Source of the DNA: Lyophyllum atratum
Lineage: Eukaryota; Basidiomycota; Agaricomycetes; Agaricales; Lyophyllaceae
Assembly (NCBI GenBank): GCA_014905825.1
Contig: JACGCN010000032.1
Span: forward strand, 186,001-250,000
DNA length: 64,000 nt
Reading direction: 5' to 3'
Position numbers and translations under genes: made by a program. Position 1 is the first letter of the stretch; the number at the start of each line of letters is the position of its first letter. Under the pieces are notes generated by a model. It saw only the letters and a program-made list of their open reading frames with translations. It searched no databases and had not been told where the DNA came from. Shown here piece after piece: positions 1 through 12,415 of this stretch.

Positions 1-1273
1 GATGCTCGGTTGAACGCCTGCAGCATCAAATGCGATGTCCACGCCGGTGTCACCTGTTGCTTTCATAACGGCTGCTGGAACGTCTACGTGCAGCGGGTCA
101 AAGGCGTCGCTGGCACCATGTTTGAGGGCTTGTTGGCGGCGTAGCAAGGCTGGCTCAGACGTTATGATGGTAGCAGAAGGATCAAAAGACCTGGTACAGA
201 CGGTTAGCAGGACAGGTCGGTTGGGAGTGAATATCGGTACCTGAGAATCTTGACGAGGAAAACTCCGATCTAGCGTTTCCATCTTAGCTATTAGACCCGC
301 GCAAACAACATGTTAAAGATTACCGGTCCTGCTCCGAGGACGAGCACACTGTTCCCTTTAGTGAATCCTGACCTTTTGATAGCGTACCAAGCAACAGCGA
401 GTGGTTCCATGCATGCTCCAATTTCCACTGAGTAAGAAGACGTTAGGCAAGGCTGACATACGTAAATGAAGGATGCGGACTTACAGGGGATACTGTCCGG
501 CAGGACATGTAGATATTGTACACCAACTGCGATGTATTCAGATAACCCTCCACCCCAGCCGCTAATCCCCTGTTCCAATCAACTTTGGTCAAGATAGAAG
601 AGGCACTCGAAAGGCAACGGACAATGAAGTTAGACACCGGGCAAAGGTTCCTGCTCCCCGACGCACATAGTCTACATGTCGACGTCTTCATGCACGAAAT
701 CACAGGCTCACTAGACGGGGTAAGTATGCGTCAAATAGATTAACATTTTCACGCACATAACAACATGCTGTCCAACATTCCATTTGCTGTCGTCTACCTC
801 TGCGCCTAATTCAACGATCGTTCCAGCAAATCTGTGAAAACGAGGGGTCAATGTGACGCAGCCACGGAGCACACATGAAAATCTGCGTACTCATGCCCGA
901 GAGTTACTGGCGCAGACTCTCCGGTTACCTCATCTGGAACCGAACTGGCATATTTGGGGACGGGGCCTAAGTATGCATGGAGGTCGCTTCCACATACTAA
1001 TGCGACAGAAAAATGTCGGCGTCATATTCCACGGGAAAACATAGCACGTACTTCCGTTCCTAGAGGTGCAAGCATGAGAATTGGCGGGGAGTGATCAGGG
1101 GAATGGCTTACCAGGCAATCTGTGTCCGCCGACGTGAGAATCAACCTTGGTTACCCAGACATGAGCTGCGCACGTAGCCTCACCTTGACCTTGACCTGAC
1201 CCTTACTCGGTGTGGGCTCCGGGATTTCTTCGACTCGGATATCGCCTGCGCCGTAGAACCTTGCTGCTTTCAT
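1..1273 (-). CDS. Zinc-dependent alcohol dehydrogenase, (R,R)-butanediol dehydrogenase-like (C-terminal end outside window)
   Basis: Medium-chain zinc dehydrogenase, likely a cytosolic NAD(P)-dependent oxidation of a secondary alcohol or diol. Start ATG at 1273 gives MKAARFYGAGDIRVEEIPEP, the usual N-terminus of this family. Exons read as 1273-1184, 1119-1112 and 1059-1052 (two 8-nt microexons), 996-891, then from 831 on. Joined, they give IAWNGICGSDLHAYLGP (catalytic Cys), GHEFAGTIVELG, VIEPVISC, a structural-zinc type Cys cluster (CRLCASGSRNLCP), GISGWGGGLSEY, EIGACMEPLAVAWYAI, and the Rossmann glycine motif VLVLGAGPIG. The last visible part reads SATIITSEPALLRRQQALKHG and VDIAFDAAGVQPS. 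The gene runs off the left edge, so about the last third is missing. Family is clear; the substrate is not. Confidence 0.9.
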
Positions 1274-2500
1274 GTCAGGGAATGAGTAGGATACAGAATG
1301 TGGAGACTGATGGGGGCGTTTCTAACCGTGAATCTAAAGTTGCATTCCTGCCCCCAAGCAAAGGATTCGAGGTCCCACGACGATTCACGAATCAGCAGGG
1401 CGACATATCCTAAGAAGACGTCATTCAAGGTGCACATGGGGCTAAGCAGACTGAGGTCAGCTGAAGATTTTAGAAAAAGTAGGACCGTGATTCGGCTCGG
1501 GGGTGATCCAAAAAGGAAGACGATTTCAGGAGTTCAGAAGTAAAGATCGAAGAAGTCCTGGGTGAAAAGGCATCGCCCATTACCCGAAGCCGGTTTTTCC
1601 CTGGGATCCGGGCACAACGCGCTTGGTCGATTAGAGAGAACGTGGAGCGACACGTCGACCCTCTGAAGGTCGGATGTTTGAGGTTCACGTGGTCCCGATC
1701 CCAACAAAATCCGCGATGTGGGCAGTAGCTCGAACGCCAGATACCGGAAAGATCATTTCATTGCGGCGTATCTCATTCTGTAGCTGCAATAAGCCAGGGA
1801 GACAGCGAGGTGTCGGCTCTAAATAGTAGACCTAAACGGTTTACTGCGCAACGTAGGCTATGACCCTCTAGAAGATGATTAGCGCAGCATTTTCCAAGAA
1901 GCATGTCAACTCACGGAATAGTGATGGGTATCTTTGACAACCTCCATGTTAAAGTTATGTCGCCGCGCTTGAAGTTCCTTTTCCATGACGTTTTCGCAGT
2001 CTTCCTCCCCTGGAACCTGCTTCAAACCTCCTTTGAGGGTTCAGTATACATACATCAATGATATCGAGTCCAACCTTCGGCTGCAGAAAGGCCAGTGCCA
2101 CAAATTGTGCCTTGTTTGAATCCAATGTTGCTGGCCAACAACCCCCGACTCTCGACGGTCACCACCCATCCACGGAACTGACAGTCCCTAGGACTGCAGA
2201 CGATTTATCTCCGAGCGTTCATAGCGATAAACACAGGGGGAAAACTCTCTGAAGGCAGGACCGCAGGACCCGCGGGGCTCTGATGTCGTTTGAACACCTG
2301 TTCGCATCATCCGTGCTGAATGTTGTAGTACCGGACACCTCAGTTGAATATCCGCCACAGGGATCGGCGGACGAATGGTTAGCAAGGCTCAACAGTAGCT
2401 CGGTCGAAAGGAGACAGGCATTCTTTGGCGAGTAGTCATTACTGGGTATAGGTCACTTGGCGAAGCTCATTATCTCTTAGATGAACAGCTTCAGTCACTT
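1274..2500. other. Intergenic, no gene supported
   Basis: Lies between the dehydrogenase start (minus) and the Trs65-like gene (plus). Only short open frames without recognisable domains are present. It must hold both divergent promoters, but no convincing TATA element could be assigned. Confidence 0.5.
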
Positions 2501-5337
2501 TTGACCGTTCGCATAGAACACCCTACGTCAACGTCGTCTGCAGATGCAGAGCACCCACCCCAAGCCCTTCTGACTTTCCTAGCCCATATGCAAATATCTC
2601 TAGAGGCGACGTACATCTCAACAGTTCCGACTCCGAACCCGGACGTCCTTCGAACATCAAGGCTCTCGGCACCTCCCCGTACAGCCTCACTTCCCAAGTC
2701 TAACTCTCGGCTACAAGTCCATGCCCATCACCCCTCCATTCTTCCTCCAAATACGCCCAACCCAACGCCTTCGTCTGCGGATTATGACCGCAGATATGTC
2801 ACGTCGGAGGGTACTTTGCTTCTCGCAAGCATCTGGGGCCAAAATACAGCGGAGGATTCCAAGGAAGCATTCTCGCTGCTATGGTCGGAGGAAGAGCAGC
2901 TCTGGGTGGCTGTTTATCAACTATCCCTTACCATTTGTGAGCTATCCGCGCTTTCCAATCTAGCAACAAATTTAACCCTCACTTGGTAGCTTTTTTGCGC
3001 CTGAATTTCTCGGATCCGCTGCTATGTCTTACGGTTTCAGCAACACTTCGCGAAAAACCCCTCGCCGTTACACAATCCAAACACCCCTTAGCTGTTTTTT
3101 TCGCATCCGTGGGCAGTCAGGTCCTGGCACCTCCAGACTCTCCCACAAGCCCAAATCGTCTTCCCGTCGAGCAGCAGGAAGACACCTATGATCGACTCGA
3201 AGAAGTCAATCTTCTTGATGGTCTCCTCGCAGGTGAATACCTTCACGAACATATGTACTCCTTGTGATAAACAGAAAGCAGGTCCTACATTCTCCAAGAT
3301 TGGCGATAAATCCATTATTCTCCCTTCCACCCGACTAGGCACAGTCTCGCGCCAGAAGCTTTTCTCCCTTCCACCTGTTGCCCTCCCAACACTTGCTACA
3401 CCATCACCATCGCCGATGACTGCAGTGCGCACTGCGCACCCAACATTACGCAAATCGTACCGCAAGACGCTGCACACGGTTTCTGGTTTCCGAGTGCGCA
3501 TGCGGACAGTGTTCGTGCCATATGTTCTACTCCCTGAATCGGAAGGGAATTCAGATCCCGATGAATCCCAGGATGAACGCGAGAGACGAGAAGCGGGCAA
3601 TGAGGAGCGGACTGTGGTGCTCTGTGTAGAGGTCGAGAACTCGGGAGAGTCGGGATCAGGGATAGGCTTTATGGTCGAGAAGGTGGACGTTTCCATCGGA
3701 GGAGAGGGCGCGAAGGCTACGCTTATTGGATGGGGTGATGGTTGCTTTGGTGCGGACGTGGAAGCAAAGGCGTTCCCTCTCCACATAGGAGCTATGGCTC
3801 AATATAACCTGCTCTACGCAGTGACATTCCTGCGCGCGCCGGAAGAAGTTGAAGGCTTCTCGTTGACACGCGATTCGAAGAATCCAGAACGTTTTCCCAA
3901 TCCGGCCAGCTCAGAGCTTCAGAGGGCCGTTACAATCAACATTTTCGGCAAACCATACCAAGCCCCAAGGTCCTTTTCTGACGCAGAAGAAATTTCATAT
4001 CCGACAACTACGTTTTCTTCAAGGTGGAACTGTGTTCTCGACCTTTCTGCACACCAAAGCCATTCGATAGACCCGCTCGATGGTGCTGAAGATTTTGCCA
4101 GTCAGCACCATGCACTACCCGAACCCGCATCGCCCTTCCCCGCCTCCACTACCCCACGTACTGCCAACTTCTTGTCACCAAACGGAGGCACGTACTCAGC
4201 AGGCTCTACGCCGCAATCTTCTGCCACTGCAGGGAGCAAACGACATACCATGCCTGGCGGAAACATCACCGCTGCCCGCTCGTTCAAGTCTTCCACTCCC
4301 AATCGTGCAACGTCGATGCTGGGCGCGGGCAACATATCCGCCAGAGAGAGGGAGCAACCGCCCCTCCCGGGTGCTTCCAATAGGATGTCGTACTTACCAC
4401 CCTCCATATCCACCCAAATGCCTCGTTCTCCCACGACGTACGGTGCACCACCCCCATTACCCCCGGCCCTGGCCCTAGCGATCGAGACGAACAACAATCG
4501 GTCACCGGGCCAGTTTGAACCATTGGCACCACCTCCCATGACACCTGCATACCCCGCCTACCCGCCCCTCTCTGCCGTACCCCCAAGCCCCGCCTCGCAA
4601 GGCCCCATTGCCTCACACAACACCGGCAACGTTGGCCCCAGCGTCGAAATCCGGCGCGAGCGCGGCGTGGGCATGGGCGGCATTCCCGTACCGCAGACGC
4701 CCGGCCCGTGGGTGACTGGCGCGTTTGGCGAGCAGAAGATGTTCGCAAAGCTTCAGGTTGCGGAGCGCAGCGGGGAGTCCATTGTTGTCTCCGTCGGGCT
4801 GCTGCCGCCGGAAGAGTCAGCGAGGCGGAAGGCGGGGGAGTCCGGAGGGCTGGACCTGGGCAAGATATACCCCTTGGACTATTTCACGCTGGATATATTT
4901 GTGTTTAATCAATCGGAGTGGACGCGCCGGTTTGAGGTCACTTGTCCTACGCGACGGAAGAGGCGGAAAGGGGGAGATAGTGATGGTGCGGGGCATGGAG
5001 GTACGGCAGGCGTCGCCAAGAAGACCGGATTCCCTGGGATATTGCCGCTGGATGCTCGCGTTCGCATAGGGTGCGTCATCCTTGTTCTCTCTTTTCATTC
5101 AATAGTCTAATGATTTACAGGCCGCTACGTCCATCTGCGTGCCAGTCTGTGCGCATGGAGTTCCTTGCTGTGACGCCTGGTGTCCACTCCATCGATGCCT
5201 TGACACTCACAGATGTCGAATCTGGTTTTTCGTTGAATCTAAGGTAGGACAAGCTAGCTTTCATTACCCGATCATTTTTTTTGAAGAGGATATCTAGATC
5301 TGTGATGGATATCGTCGTCCATGACCCCAGTAATTGA
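2501..5337 (+). CDS. Trs65-like subunit of the TRAPPII trafficking complex
   Basis: Predicted component of TRAPPII, the Rab GEF complex at the late Golgi; Trs65 is the fungal-specific subunit. Five exons with verified frame: 2501-2936, 2990-3232, 3282-5070, 5121-5243, 5298-5337. Joins give LTISFLRLNFSDPLLC, LAGPTFSKIGDK and RIGPLRPSACQSVRMEFLAV, ending SLNLRSVMDIVVHDPSN. The C-terminal stretch (VHSIDALTLTDVESGFSLNL, then VMDIVVHDP) is the part I associate with Trs65 family proteins. The middle (about 4080-4700) is Pro/Ser/Ala-rich, low complexity and probably disordered. The minus-strand reading frames over it are shadows. A decayed copy lies at 11017-12415. Start choice: first ATG of the conserved frame; an upstream exon is not excluded. 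Confidence 0.77.
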
Positions 5338-6575
5338 TATCCCGCGCTCAGTGTATACTTTGGCGTCGGACGCACTGTCCGGTCAAAAGGTTCGCATGTT
5401 CCCTTCGATGTGACCGGAAGTACGAAACCCATGATACACAGTCCTTGCCATCGGAACATGTCAAGAGCCTCAAGGCCGCACGCACATACCATTAGCTACG
5501 GAATGTGCAAGACTGCAAACATGAGGCATGAGTAGATGACATGCTCTTGCAATACGGTTTCTTCGAGTAGGATGGGGACTAGTTTTGGTGACAGGATTGC
5601 GTTGTTCGGCTAAGCAAGTATAATGTAGTAACTATCTATCGCATGCGATAACAGATACTACTACCACCACTTCTACTACTACTACTACAGAACCAGTCTG
5701 ATTTTGAAGGTCTTCTGTCGCCCGGGCCCGAACTCTTGATCAAAGCTCTTCGAGAGGCATCTCGCTAAACCCAACCCATATTTTATCAGACGGGGTCTCA
5801 CCTACGCTGCTGCATAGCTTACCTTGTTCCTCAGCATATGACTGTCTGAGGGTGTTGTATCTTGAAACGATACGTTTTCAATCCGAGCTTCACCGCAGAG
5901 AGCTCTCCAGACATCCGAGTAAAGAGGAAGATGTCGATGGAATCGAATGGGGTCGCAGTCCTCAATTCAATTACTTCCAATGCGGTGTCAGAAAGTAGTG
6001 CCGAAGTGAGCAGGTGTGGATGTGACGGCATGAACCAGACAGATCTCGGAGCGGTAGACACCTTCTCCGGCTCATCCACCACTCTCAAGCTGTCATCGAA
6101 ATGTATTCAAGTTCACGCTGCGTATTCGATGCGGCTGTCTCAAGTTCTTAGATTGTAAATTTCCAGATTTCCGTCCTTCTGCATGACATGAGCCCCTCCG
6201 AAGTAGCGAACAGGGTCTGTTGCCTTTATTAAAACCCCTAAGATTGTTAGCAGCTTTTCCCGATCAGTCAGCTTACTTGTATCCCTCGAGTGCAGTGCAT
6301 ATGAACATCGGGATATGTATTGAACAGTTTCATTGGCAGGAGAAGGATGTATACCGTATCATGAACAAGGGCGAACGCAAGCAAGGAAATTACTCGCGAC
6401 GTGCAGATTGGTAGGGGTTGAAGCAAGATCAGTGTTTAGGGACGATTGATATCAAGCGCATAAGGCGTGGCACACCTTCGAAACGTCCGGTGTGGAAAGT
6501 TAGGCAACTGTAACACGCCAGTAGCTAGTGCGAACGTTAGATCAAAACGCGGGATCGTGAGCAAAAGGCTCACCG
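5338..6575. other. Intergenic with trinucleotide repeat and a possible gene relic
   Basis: Contains a CTA/ACC-type trinucleotide run near 5655-5690. On the minus strand, 6090-6240 and 5831-6088 give short protein-like pieces (for example DPVRYFGGAHVMQKDGNL and VDEPEKVSTAPRSVWFMPSH) in different frames with no clean splice between them. This may be a gene remnant; I do not recognise it. The stretch 5490-5610 reappears at 12265-12390 as 3' flank of the Trs65 copy. Confidence 0.4.
5655..5692. repeat. Imperfect ACT/ACC trinucleotide microsatellite
   Basis: The run of ACT, ACC and TCT/ACT triplets is visible directly. It lies downstream of the Trs65-like gene in non-coding DNA. Confidence 0.7.
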
Positions 6576-7689
6576 TTAAAACCCAAACCAACTAAGGAGT
6601 CTGCGCATCCAAGGAGTCGTGAGTGCCTTTACGTCCTCCGTGAGGCCCTCTATGGTCTTGCGCGTCTCATCTACTTTCGCTCGCGCTTCAGGGCCGCCCC
6701 CTTGCGCCAAATCTTCCTCGTAGCGGACCATCTTCTTCTGCATTTCGAGAATCTGCTCGAGGGTGTAGCGCAACTCTTTACCCGCTCTCGTCTGCGGCAG
6801 GATTTTGTGATCGATGGCCAATTCTGTTTGGATCTGAAGAATGGTGTCCATCACTTTGTTACGGAGAATCATGTTGATGAACTCCATAGCAGACTCCTTG
6901 GTGTCTTGAAATCTGCGTGTCTTAGAGCCCTTGTCGAGCATCGGCTTCCAATGCAACGTCTTTAGCTCTTTCTCACGTTCCTCTCCCTTGCCATCTTTCA
7001 TGACGCTGTCCTTTCCCCAGTGGGTGGTCCCGAGAACAACCTTGTGGAGGGCGGCATCCCCGCATAGATGGTTAAACATTTCGAGGTTCCTGCGGCCTGT
7101 TCCAGTGAACCGCGAATGGGATATATCCTGAAGGTAGATGATACCACCAAGCACCGCCTTCTTTTTGTAACTGCGACACAAGGTGAGCTATCGCCATGGC
7201 GTCGACATTACAATTCACTCACGACTTCTCCAGCCAATCAGCAATCCGCCTAAGAATTTCTGCATCTCCCTCGTAGGTGTCATCGAACCCAGGAGTATCG
7301 ACTATGACCACGCGACAACCCTTGAGAGCCTGATAGGGAGATTCGACAGACTTGATTACAGCAAACTGGATCCTAGAGGTACAAGAGATTAATGTATGGC
7401 CGACTTGCATCTCAGCGCTATCGAAGAGGGCATTGATGAACTGCAGGCAGCAGAAACCACCACTAGTCAAACAAAATTTACAAATCTAGTTCAAGATCAA
7501 GCCTTCTTACTGTGCTTTTTCCAGCGCCAGTCGGACCCATGACTCTAAACTGACAGTCAGTGATGCCAATAATCTCAAATTCAGTGAATAAAACGCTCAC
7601 GGGATCACAATGTCCCTTTCACCTCCATCTGTGATGGCGACGTCCTGCGCGTGAGCGCGCCTGGTTTTCTTGGATTGATTCTTGCCCAT
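6576..7689 (-). CDS. AIG1/GIMAP-like P-loop GTPase, copy 1
   Basis: Start ATG at 7689 gives MGKNQSKKTRRAHAQDVAIT, a basic N-terminus. G1 is GPTGAGKST; an intron falls directly after KST, and the next exon begins with FINALF. G3 is VIVDTPGFDDTYEGDAEILR. After a further intron come GGIIYLQDISHSR, NLEMFNHLCG and the G4 region VLGTTHWG, which has no TKxD Asp. A long charged, probably coiled-coil region follows (LRYTLEQILEMQKK), and the protein ends on a basic/hydrophobic tail (MRRLLSWFGF). It is one of nine genes of this family here. Copy 1 is the most diverged of those with an intact P-loop. Function is not known; the fold suggests a membrane-linked GTPase switch. Nucleotide and cell role are inference. 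Confidence 0.8.
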
Positions 7690-9849
7690 GTGTGCGCGGT
7701 GAAGTAGTTATAAGTCTGCGAAGTTCAAATTGCCTAGTCGTGGATGGTGGGTGTAGGAGAGGATATTTAAAGGGCCTTGAGGTTAAATCATGATCACGTT
7801 CCCAAAAACGCTAGGCCACCGGCATGCTTCAACGTCGCTACCCACTCCTACCCCGCAGGCTGCGATTGGACCCTCGACTTTTCGTATAAGCAGAGGAACG
7901 GTGTACAGCCGCATTCTTTCGAAACATGTCAACCAATCCACGCTGAATCCACGTGCATCAAGCGAGGATCGACAACAGCACACCAACCTCGTTGTCGATG
8001 GGGCACGATGTTTTCATGTGAATCCGATCTCCCGCTACGTGATTGTGAGCTCAATGATGAGAGAAGGCCCCTTCCAATGGCCGCAACTTCAAGGATACGG
8101 GCAGAGTCTTCATAGCCTTTGCACAGCTTTATCCAGCTGATCCTGCAAGTAAGAAGATCAAGAGTGTCCACCGATCAGGGACTATCTGTCCATGCCCTAC
8201 GTCCATCGGGATACGTCCTATAGTATGTAGAATTAGCCAGAGTTAGGACGTTTGTCCGTATGATTTTCCTCTAAGTACCTGGCTGGAAGTTTCTTGATGA
8301 TTCGGATTCGACCAGTTGTGGGCTGGATAGTCGGTTCCCCGATCTAAGTCCACATCGGAAATCTCGAAAGTCTTTTTGCTGATATACTTAGACTGAAATA
8401 TGTGGTCTTAGGGAAGGCAAATGACTCGCACTAGGCTGAGGCAGGCGGAGCTTCAACTTCTCTTTGGAAGGGCTTGAAATCCAACTTGAACGCCGTGCCA
8501 CGGTCAAGATCTAAGTTCAATGTTTCCTTTATGCTGCTTCCGAACGCAATACTCAAGTCCGAAGTAGACTCGGAACGACAGAGAAGGAGGCACTCAGCGG
8601 TAGCGCTCGGAATACAGTAATACTTGGTAATTACATATCACTAGATTTTCATGCCGGTACTAGTACTGTTATCGCCGTCTACCCTCCCCTTGCCATCATA
8701 GCGCTGACGACACCCACTGCGCCCTTTTCCCTTCCCTCAGGGAGGGGAGTTACTCGAGAGCCATGCCATCACGACGCCACGCACGCCCTCTGCCGCTGTT
8801 GTCCTGCACAGCTGCAACATTTCCACACGAGCGCAGGACTGTAGATTAGCGCCTTGGTCCCGGTGAACACATTGGCCTTTCCACCTCTTTTTTCTCGCCT
8901 GTGACTAAGTATCACAGCGCTCCTGTCCCTCGACGAGCCTGCGATTGCAGGACAAGTGGGACTGTAGCGCATACTTAACATGAAAATATGGACACAAACG
9001 AGACTCTTTCTCGATGACGATATGACTAGTATGTAACAGCTGCAACGACAACAGTGACGACCTACGTTATGCCCTATTGCCACGCTTTCTCATGAACTAC
9101 GTTGTTTTTGTACTCGAGTAGAACATTGACAAAACAACACACGCGATTCGACTCTTAGCTGATGCTGACCGAGCTCTGTCTGTAGTATGTACATATTCAC
9201 TGGCAGTCTATCAATCAAGGGAAGGTGACATCGGACGCACTGGCAAGAACATGCGGAGTCCGCATGTATGCTCCACGCCCCGGGAGTGTACTGGTTTTGG
9301 TGTTTCGCGCTGGCGCAGTAGACGGGCAGGTAAGTAGGGAGATCAAGACCGAGATGAATCGGAATTAAGAGGTGACATTCAAGGACGTACTACGGACTAT
9401 ATTACGATGATGCAATGGGATATGGAATCCACAAATTCTACGGGGTTCTGCGAGAGCGTGCAAAGAAGAAAAATGAGGAGAGCAACAGTCCTCAGGCTTG
9501 TGGTCCGATCACCAAAGATGATCTTCGCCATCTACGTGCTCGTTTGGACCACTCAATACCTGTTTATGTCGCTCTACATATTCTCGTCGAACGTCAAGTA
9601 ACGTTCCAACCTCATTATGTCGACGACCAGTAATATACTCGGAACGCCGATCTGGTCAACCCTTGATATACCATCTGAATAAATATGGCTGTAATCTTAC
9701 TGCGACGAATGGAGCAAAGATCATTAGGAATATCACTATGCTGCCTTGTTTGGAGTTGACCGACCTTAGGGGATCGATACGTAATAGATAGAGTTGCGAA
9801 GAAGCCTGAGCCTCTTCTGCTCACTAATAGAACAGAGTTAATCGAGAAA
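7690..9849. other. About 2.1 kb without a supported gene
   Basis: Open frames here are short, overlap antisense partners and show no known domain. A TTTAAATAT-like box on the minus strand near 7760-7772 could serve GTPase copy 1. The segment about 9620-9800 is homologous, inverted, to DNA near 31700-31800 and marks the edge of the duplication that made GTPase copies 2 and 5. Confidence 0.5.
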
Positions 9850-10766
9850 TCAATAGGCTGTCGTCACGGTGGTCTGGAGCGGACCTACCTTAGATCTCAA
9901 CATGCTAAACAGTGATGCAAAGAAGCGTTTCTTGTTGCGAGATGGCGCTGATTTTCTTGGCAACGAGCGATGAATCCTATCCAAGTCTTGCTGAAGTATG
10001 CGAAGTTTGAGTGGTTCTGCCTGAAGCAAAGTGTCGATGATACCCCAGGCTGAATCCTTCGTGTTCATGAAGCGGCAGGTCTGGGCACCTGCTTTCAAGA
10101 TCATCCTCCATTCATTGTCCTTCAATATCTGCTCGCGAAGTTCGGCTTGAGGATCTTGGGCTCTGCTCCACTGTGCTGTCACCAGCAGAAGATGACCAGT
10201 TGGCTCAGGACGAGACAGGCCTAGCAGAGTGAATGTTCCGGTCACCATCGATTGGTTGTTCCGGTTCTTGGCAATGTTGTGCAAGTAGACGATGCCCCCA
10301 AATGGAGCGTCCTGGTCGCACCTGTGCTGGGGTGAGGCAAATTAAGGGTGCTGCTTGAAGAATATACGCACGACGCTTTCAACCAGTCGATGATTCGTTT
10401 TAAGATTTCATCGTCAGACTCAGAATAATGGTCGAAACCAGGTGCTTCAACGAGGATAAAGGAGCGCGCCGAGCGTTGAGGGTGCTGAATGATAAAGTGC
10501 TTTGCGACTGGCTCGGACGAAGTCAGCCTGTGGCTGACCTCCGCGATAGGTTGTCCAGCAACGGTGTTTATGAACTGAGAATGGAGCTCAAATCTTATGT
10601 TACGATGGCAGAAAGTGAGAGACGCACTGTGCTTTTCCCGACACCAGTGTCTCCTAGCACGCTGGTGGTGAGGGTCAGTTCCAAGCATTAGTTCCTCCTC
10701 CGAGGGCTAGTGATAAACGTACAGAATCACAACTCCGCTATCCTTCGTAATGAATTTGGGAGACAT
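9850..10766 (-). CDS. AIG1/GIMAP-like P-loop GTPase, copy 2
   Basis: Start ATG at 10766 gives MSPKFITKDSGVVIL; splicing leads into VLGDTGVGKST (G1). The exon after the P-loop intron reads FINTVAGQPIAEVSHRL. The G3 site reads VEAPGFDHY, so the usual Asp of DxxG is Glu. Next come EILKRIIDWLKAS, then GGIVYLHNIAKNRNNQSMV and the G4 position TAQWS. The C-terminal part is short (RFFASLFSMLRSK) and lacks the long coiled coil of the other copies. Near-identical to the plus-strand gene at 30768-31687, so one derives from the other by inverted duplication. The last few residues could instead be an intron start (GTAGGT after SK). Confidence 0.78.
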
Positions 10767-11016
10767 ACCAGCTTGACTGGAGGAGCGACTGAACAAAAGG
10801 CCATGAGGTATACATCTACTTATAGTCGCAAACACGTGGTGTGGCATGGAACGAGGATTGCGGTGATTGCCGATGACATGATTGGCACAAATTCAGAACT
10901 CTCAAGTCGGTTATCATTTGTTGTATGTAAGTGTGCGCACCGCCCGCCAAAACCCTGTGATGTCTGATCATGTTTCTTTCAGAGCTCTCCCACTGTAATG
11001 AGAGGCACCTCGCGCC
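10767..11016. other. Short spacer between GTPase copy 2 and the Trs65 pseudogene
   Basis: Holds the presumed promoter of the minus-strand GTPase. No gene is seen. The first tens of bases resemble DNA upstream of 30768 and so belong to the duplicated block. Confidence 0.4.
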
Positions 11017-12415
11017 GATTATCAATCATCCCTTACCATCTGTGAGCTACTTATTTATGCTTCTCAATGTAGCTACAAAATTCAACCCTCGCTTGGTAGG
11101 TTTATTGCGACGAATTTCTCGAATCCGCTCCCGGTCCTATGTCTGCAACACTTCGCGAATAACCGCTCGCCATTACACAACCCAACCACCCCTTATCTAT
11201 CTTTTTCGCATCCGTGGGCAGTCAGTTCTTGGCACCTCCAGACTCTCCCACCAGCCCAAACCGGGCTTCCCATCGAGCAAGAGGAAGACACCTATGGTCG
11301 ACTCGACGAAGTTAATCTTCTCAATGGTCTTCTCGCAGATTAATACTTTAATCGAACTGTGTGCTCGTTGTGATAAGCAGAAAACAGGTCCTACGTTGTC
11401 AAGACTGGCGATGAATCCATTATTCTCCCTTCCACCCGTCTTGGCACTGTCTCTACTTAACCTGTTTCCATTCCAACACTTACCACACCATCGCCATCGC
11501 CCATGACTGCGGTGCGCACGCCGCACTGCACGCCCAACATTACGTCGCCCCGGCTTCCGAATGCGAATGCGGACGGTATCATGCCATATCTTTTGCTCAC
11601 AGGGAGCGGAATTCAGATCCCGATGAAACGCGGGAGGAACGCGAGAGACGAGAAGCGGGAAGCTAGAAGCGGACTATGGGTGTTGCTCTATGTAGAGATC
11701 GAGAGCTCGAAGAGTTGGGATCAGGGACAGGCTGTATGGTCGAGAAGGTGGCCGGTTGAAATTACTTGTTGTGCGCGACGGAACAGGGGGAAAGCGGGAG
11801 AGCGTGACGATGCGGGTTATGGGAGTACGGCAGGTGTAGCCAAGAAGAGCGGTTTCCCTGGAATATTGTCGCTAGATGCTCAGGTTCGCATAGGGTGCGT
11901 CATCCTTGATGTCTCTTTTGGTTCAGTAGCCAAATGATCTTTACAGGCCGCTTCGTCAGTCTGCATGCCAGTCTGTGCGCATGGGATTCCTTGCTGTGGC
12001 GCCTGGTGTTCACTCCATCGATGCCTTGACACTTACAGATGTTGAATCTGCTTTTTCGTTGAATCTAAGGTAGGAAAAGCTAACTTTCATGACTCGATCA
12101 TTTTCTGAAGAGGATATATACTTTGGCGTCAGACGCAATGTCTGGTCAAACGGCTCGCATGATCCCTTCAATGTGACCGGAAGCTTAGTACGAAACCTGC
12201 GATCCATGGTCCTGGCCATCTGAACCTGTCCAAGAACCTCAACGCCGCATGCATATGCCATTTAGCTACGGAATGTGCAAGAATGCAAACATGAGGCATG
12301 AGTAGAGGACATGCTCTTGCAATGCGGTTTCTTCAAGTAGAATTGAGACTAGTTTTGGTGATAGGGCTGCGTTGTTCGGCTAAGCAAGGGGACCGTGGTA
12401 ACTATCTATCGCATA
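11017..12415 (+). pseudogene. Truncated copy of the Trs65-like gene
   Basis: Aligns with 2919-5640 in order. The first exon-intron junction is still visible (TTACCATCTGTGAG against TTACCATTTGTGAG). It breaks off in the middle: DNA matching about 3682 is joined directly to DNA matching about 4929, so roughly 1.25 kb encoding the Pro/Ser-rich core is gone. A second gap of about 25 bases matches 3440-3480. The final exon (SVMDIVVHDP) is deleted near 12115. Frames shift repeatedly, yet GFPGILSLDAQVRIG and the 3' flank past the stop remain. Exon 1 is not present. It is a DNA-level copy with introns, not a retrocopy. Confidence 0.88.

Noticed and set aside
4102..4748. Minus-strand frames over the Trs65-like gene
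   Set aside because: Antisense shadows of the Pro/Ser-rich region with no conserved features.
5831..6240. Possible small minus-strand gene
   Set aside because: Two protein-like pieces lie in different frames without a usable splice pair; kept only as a possible relic in the intergenic entry.
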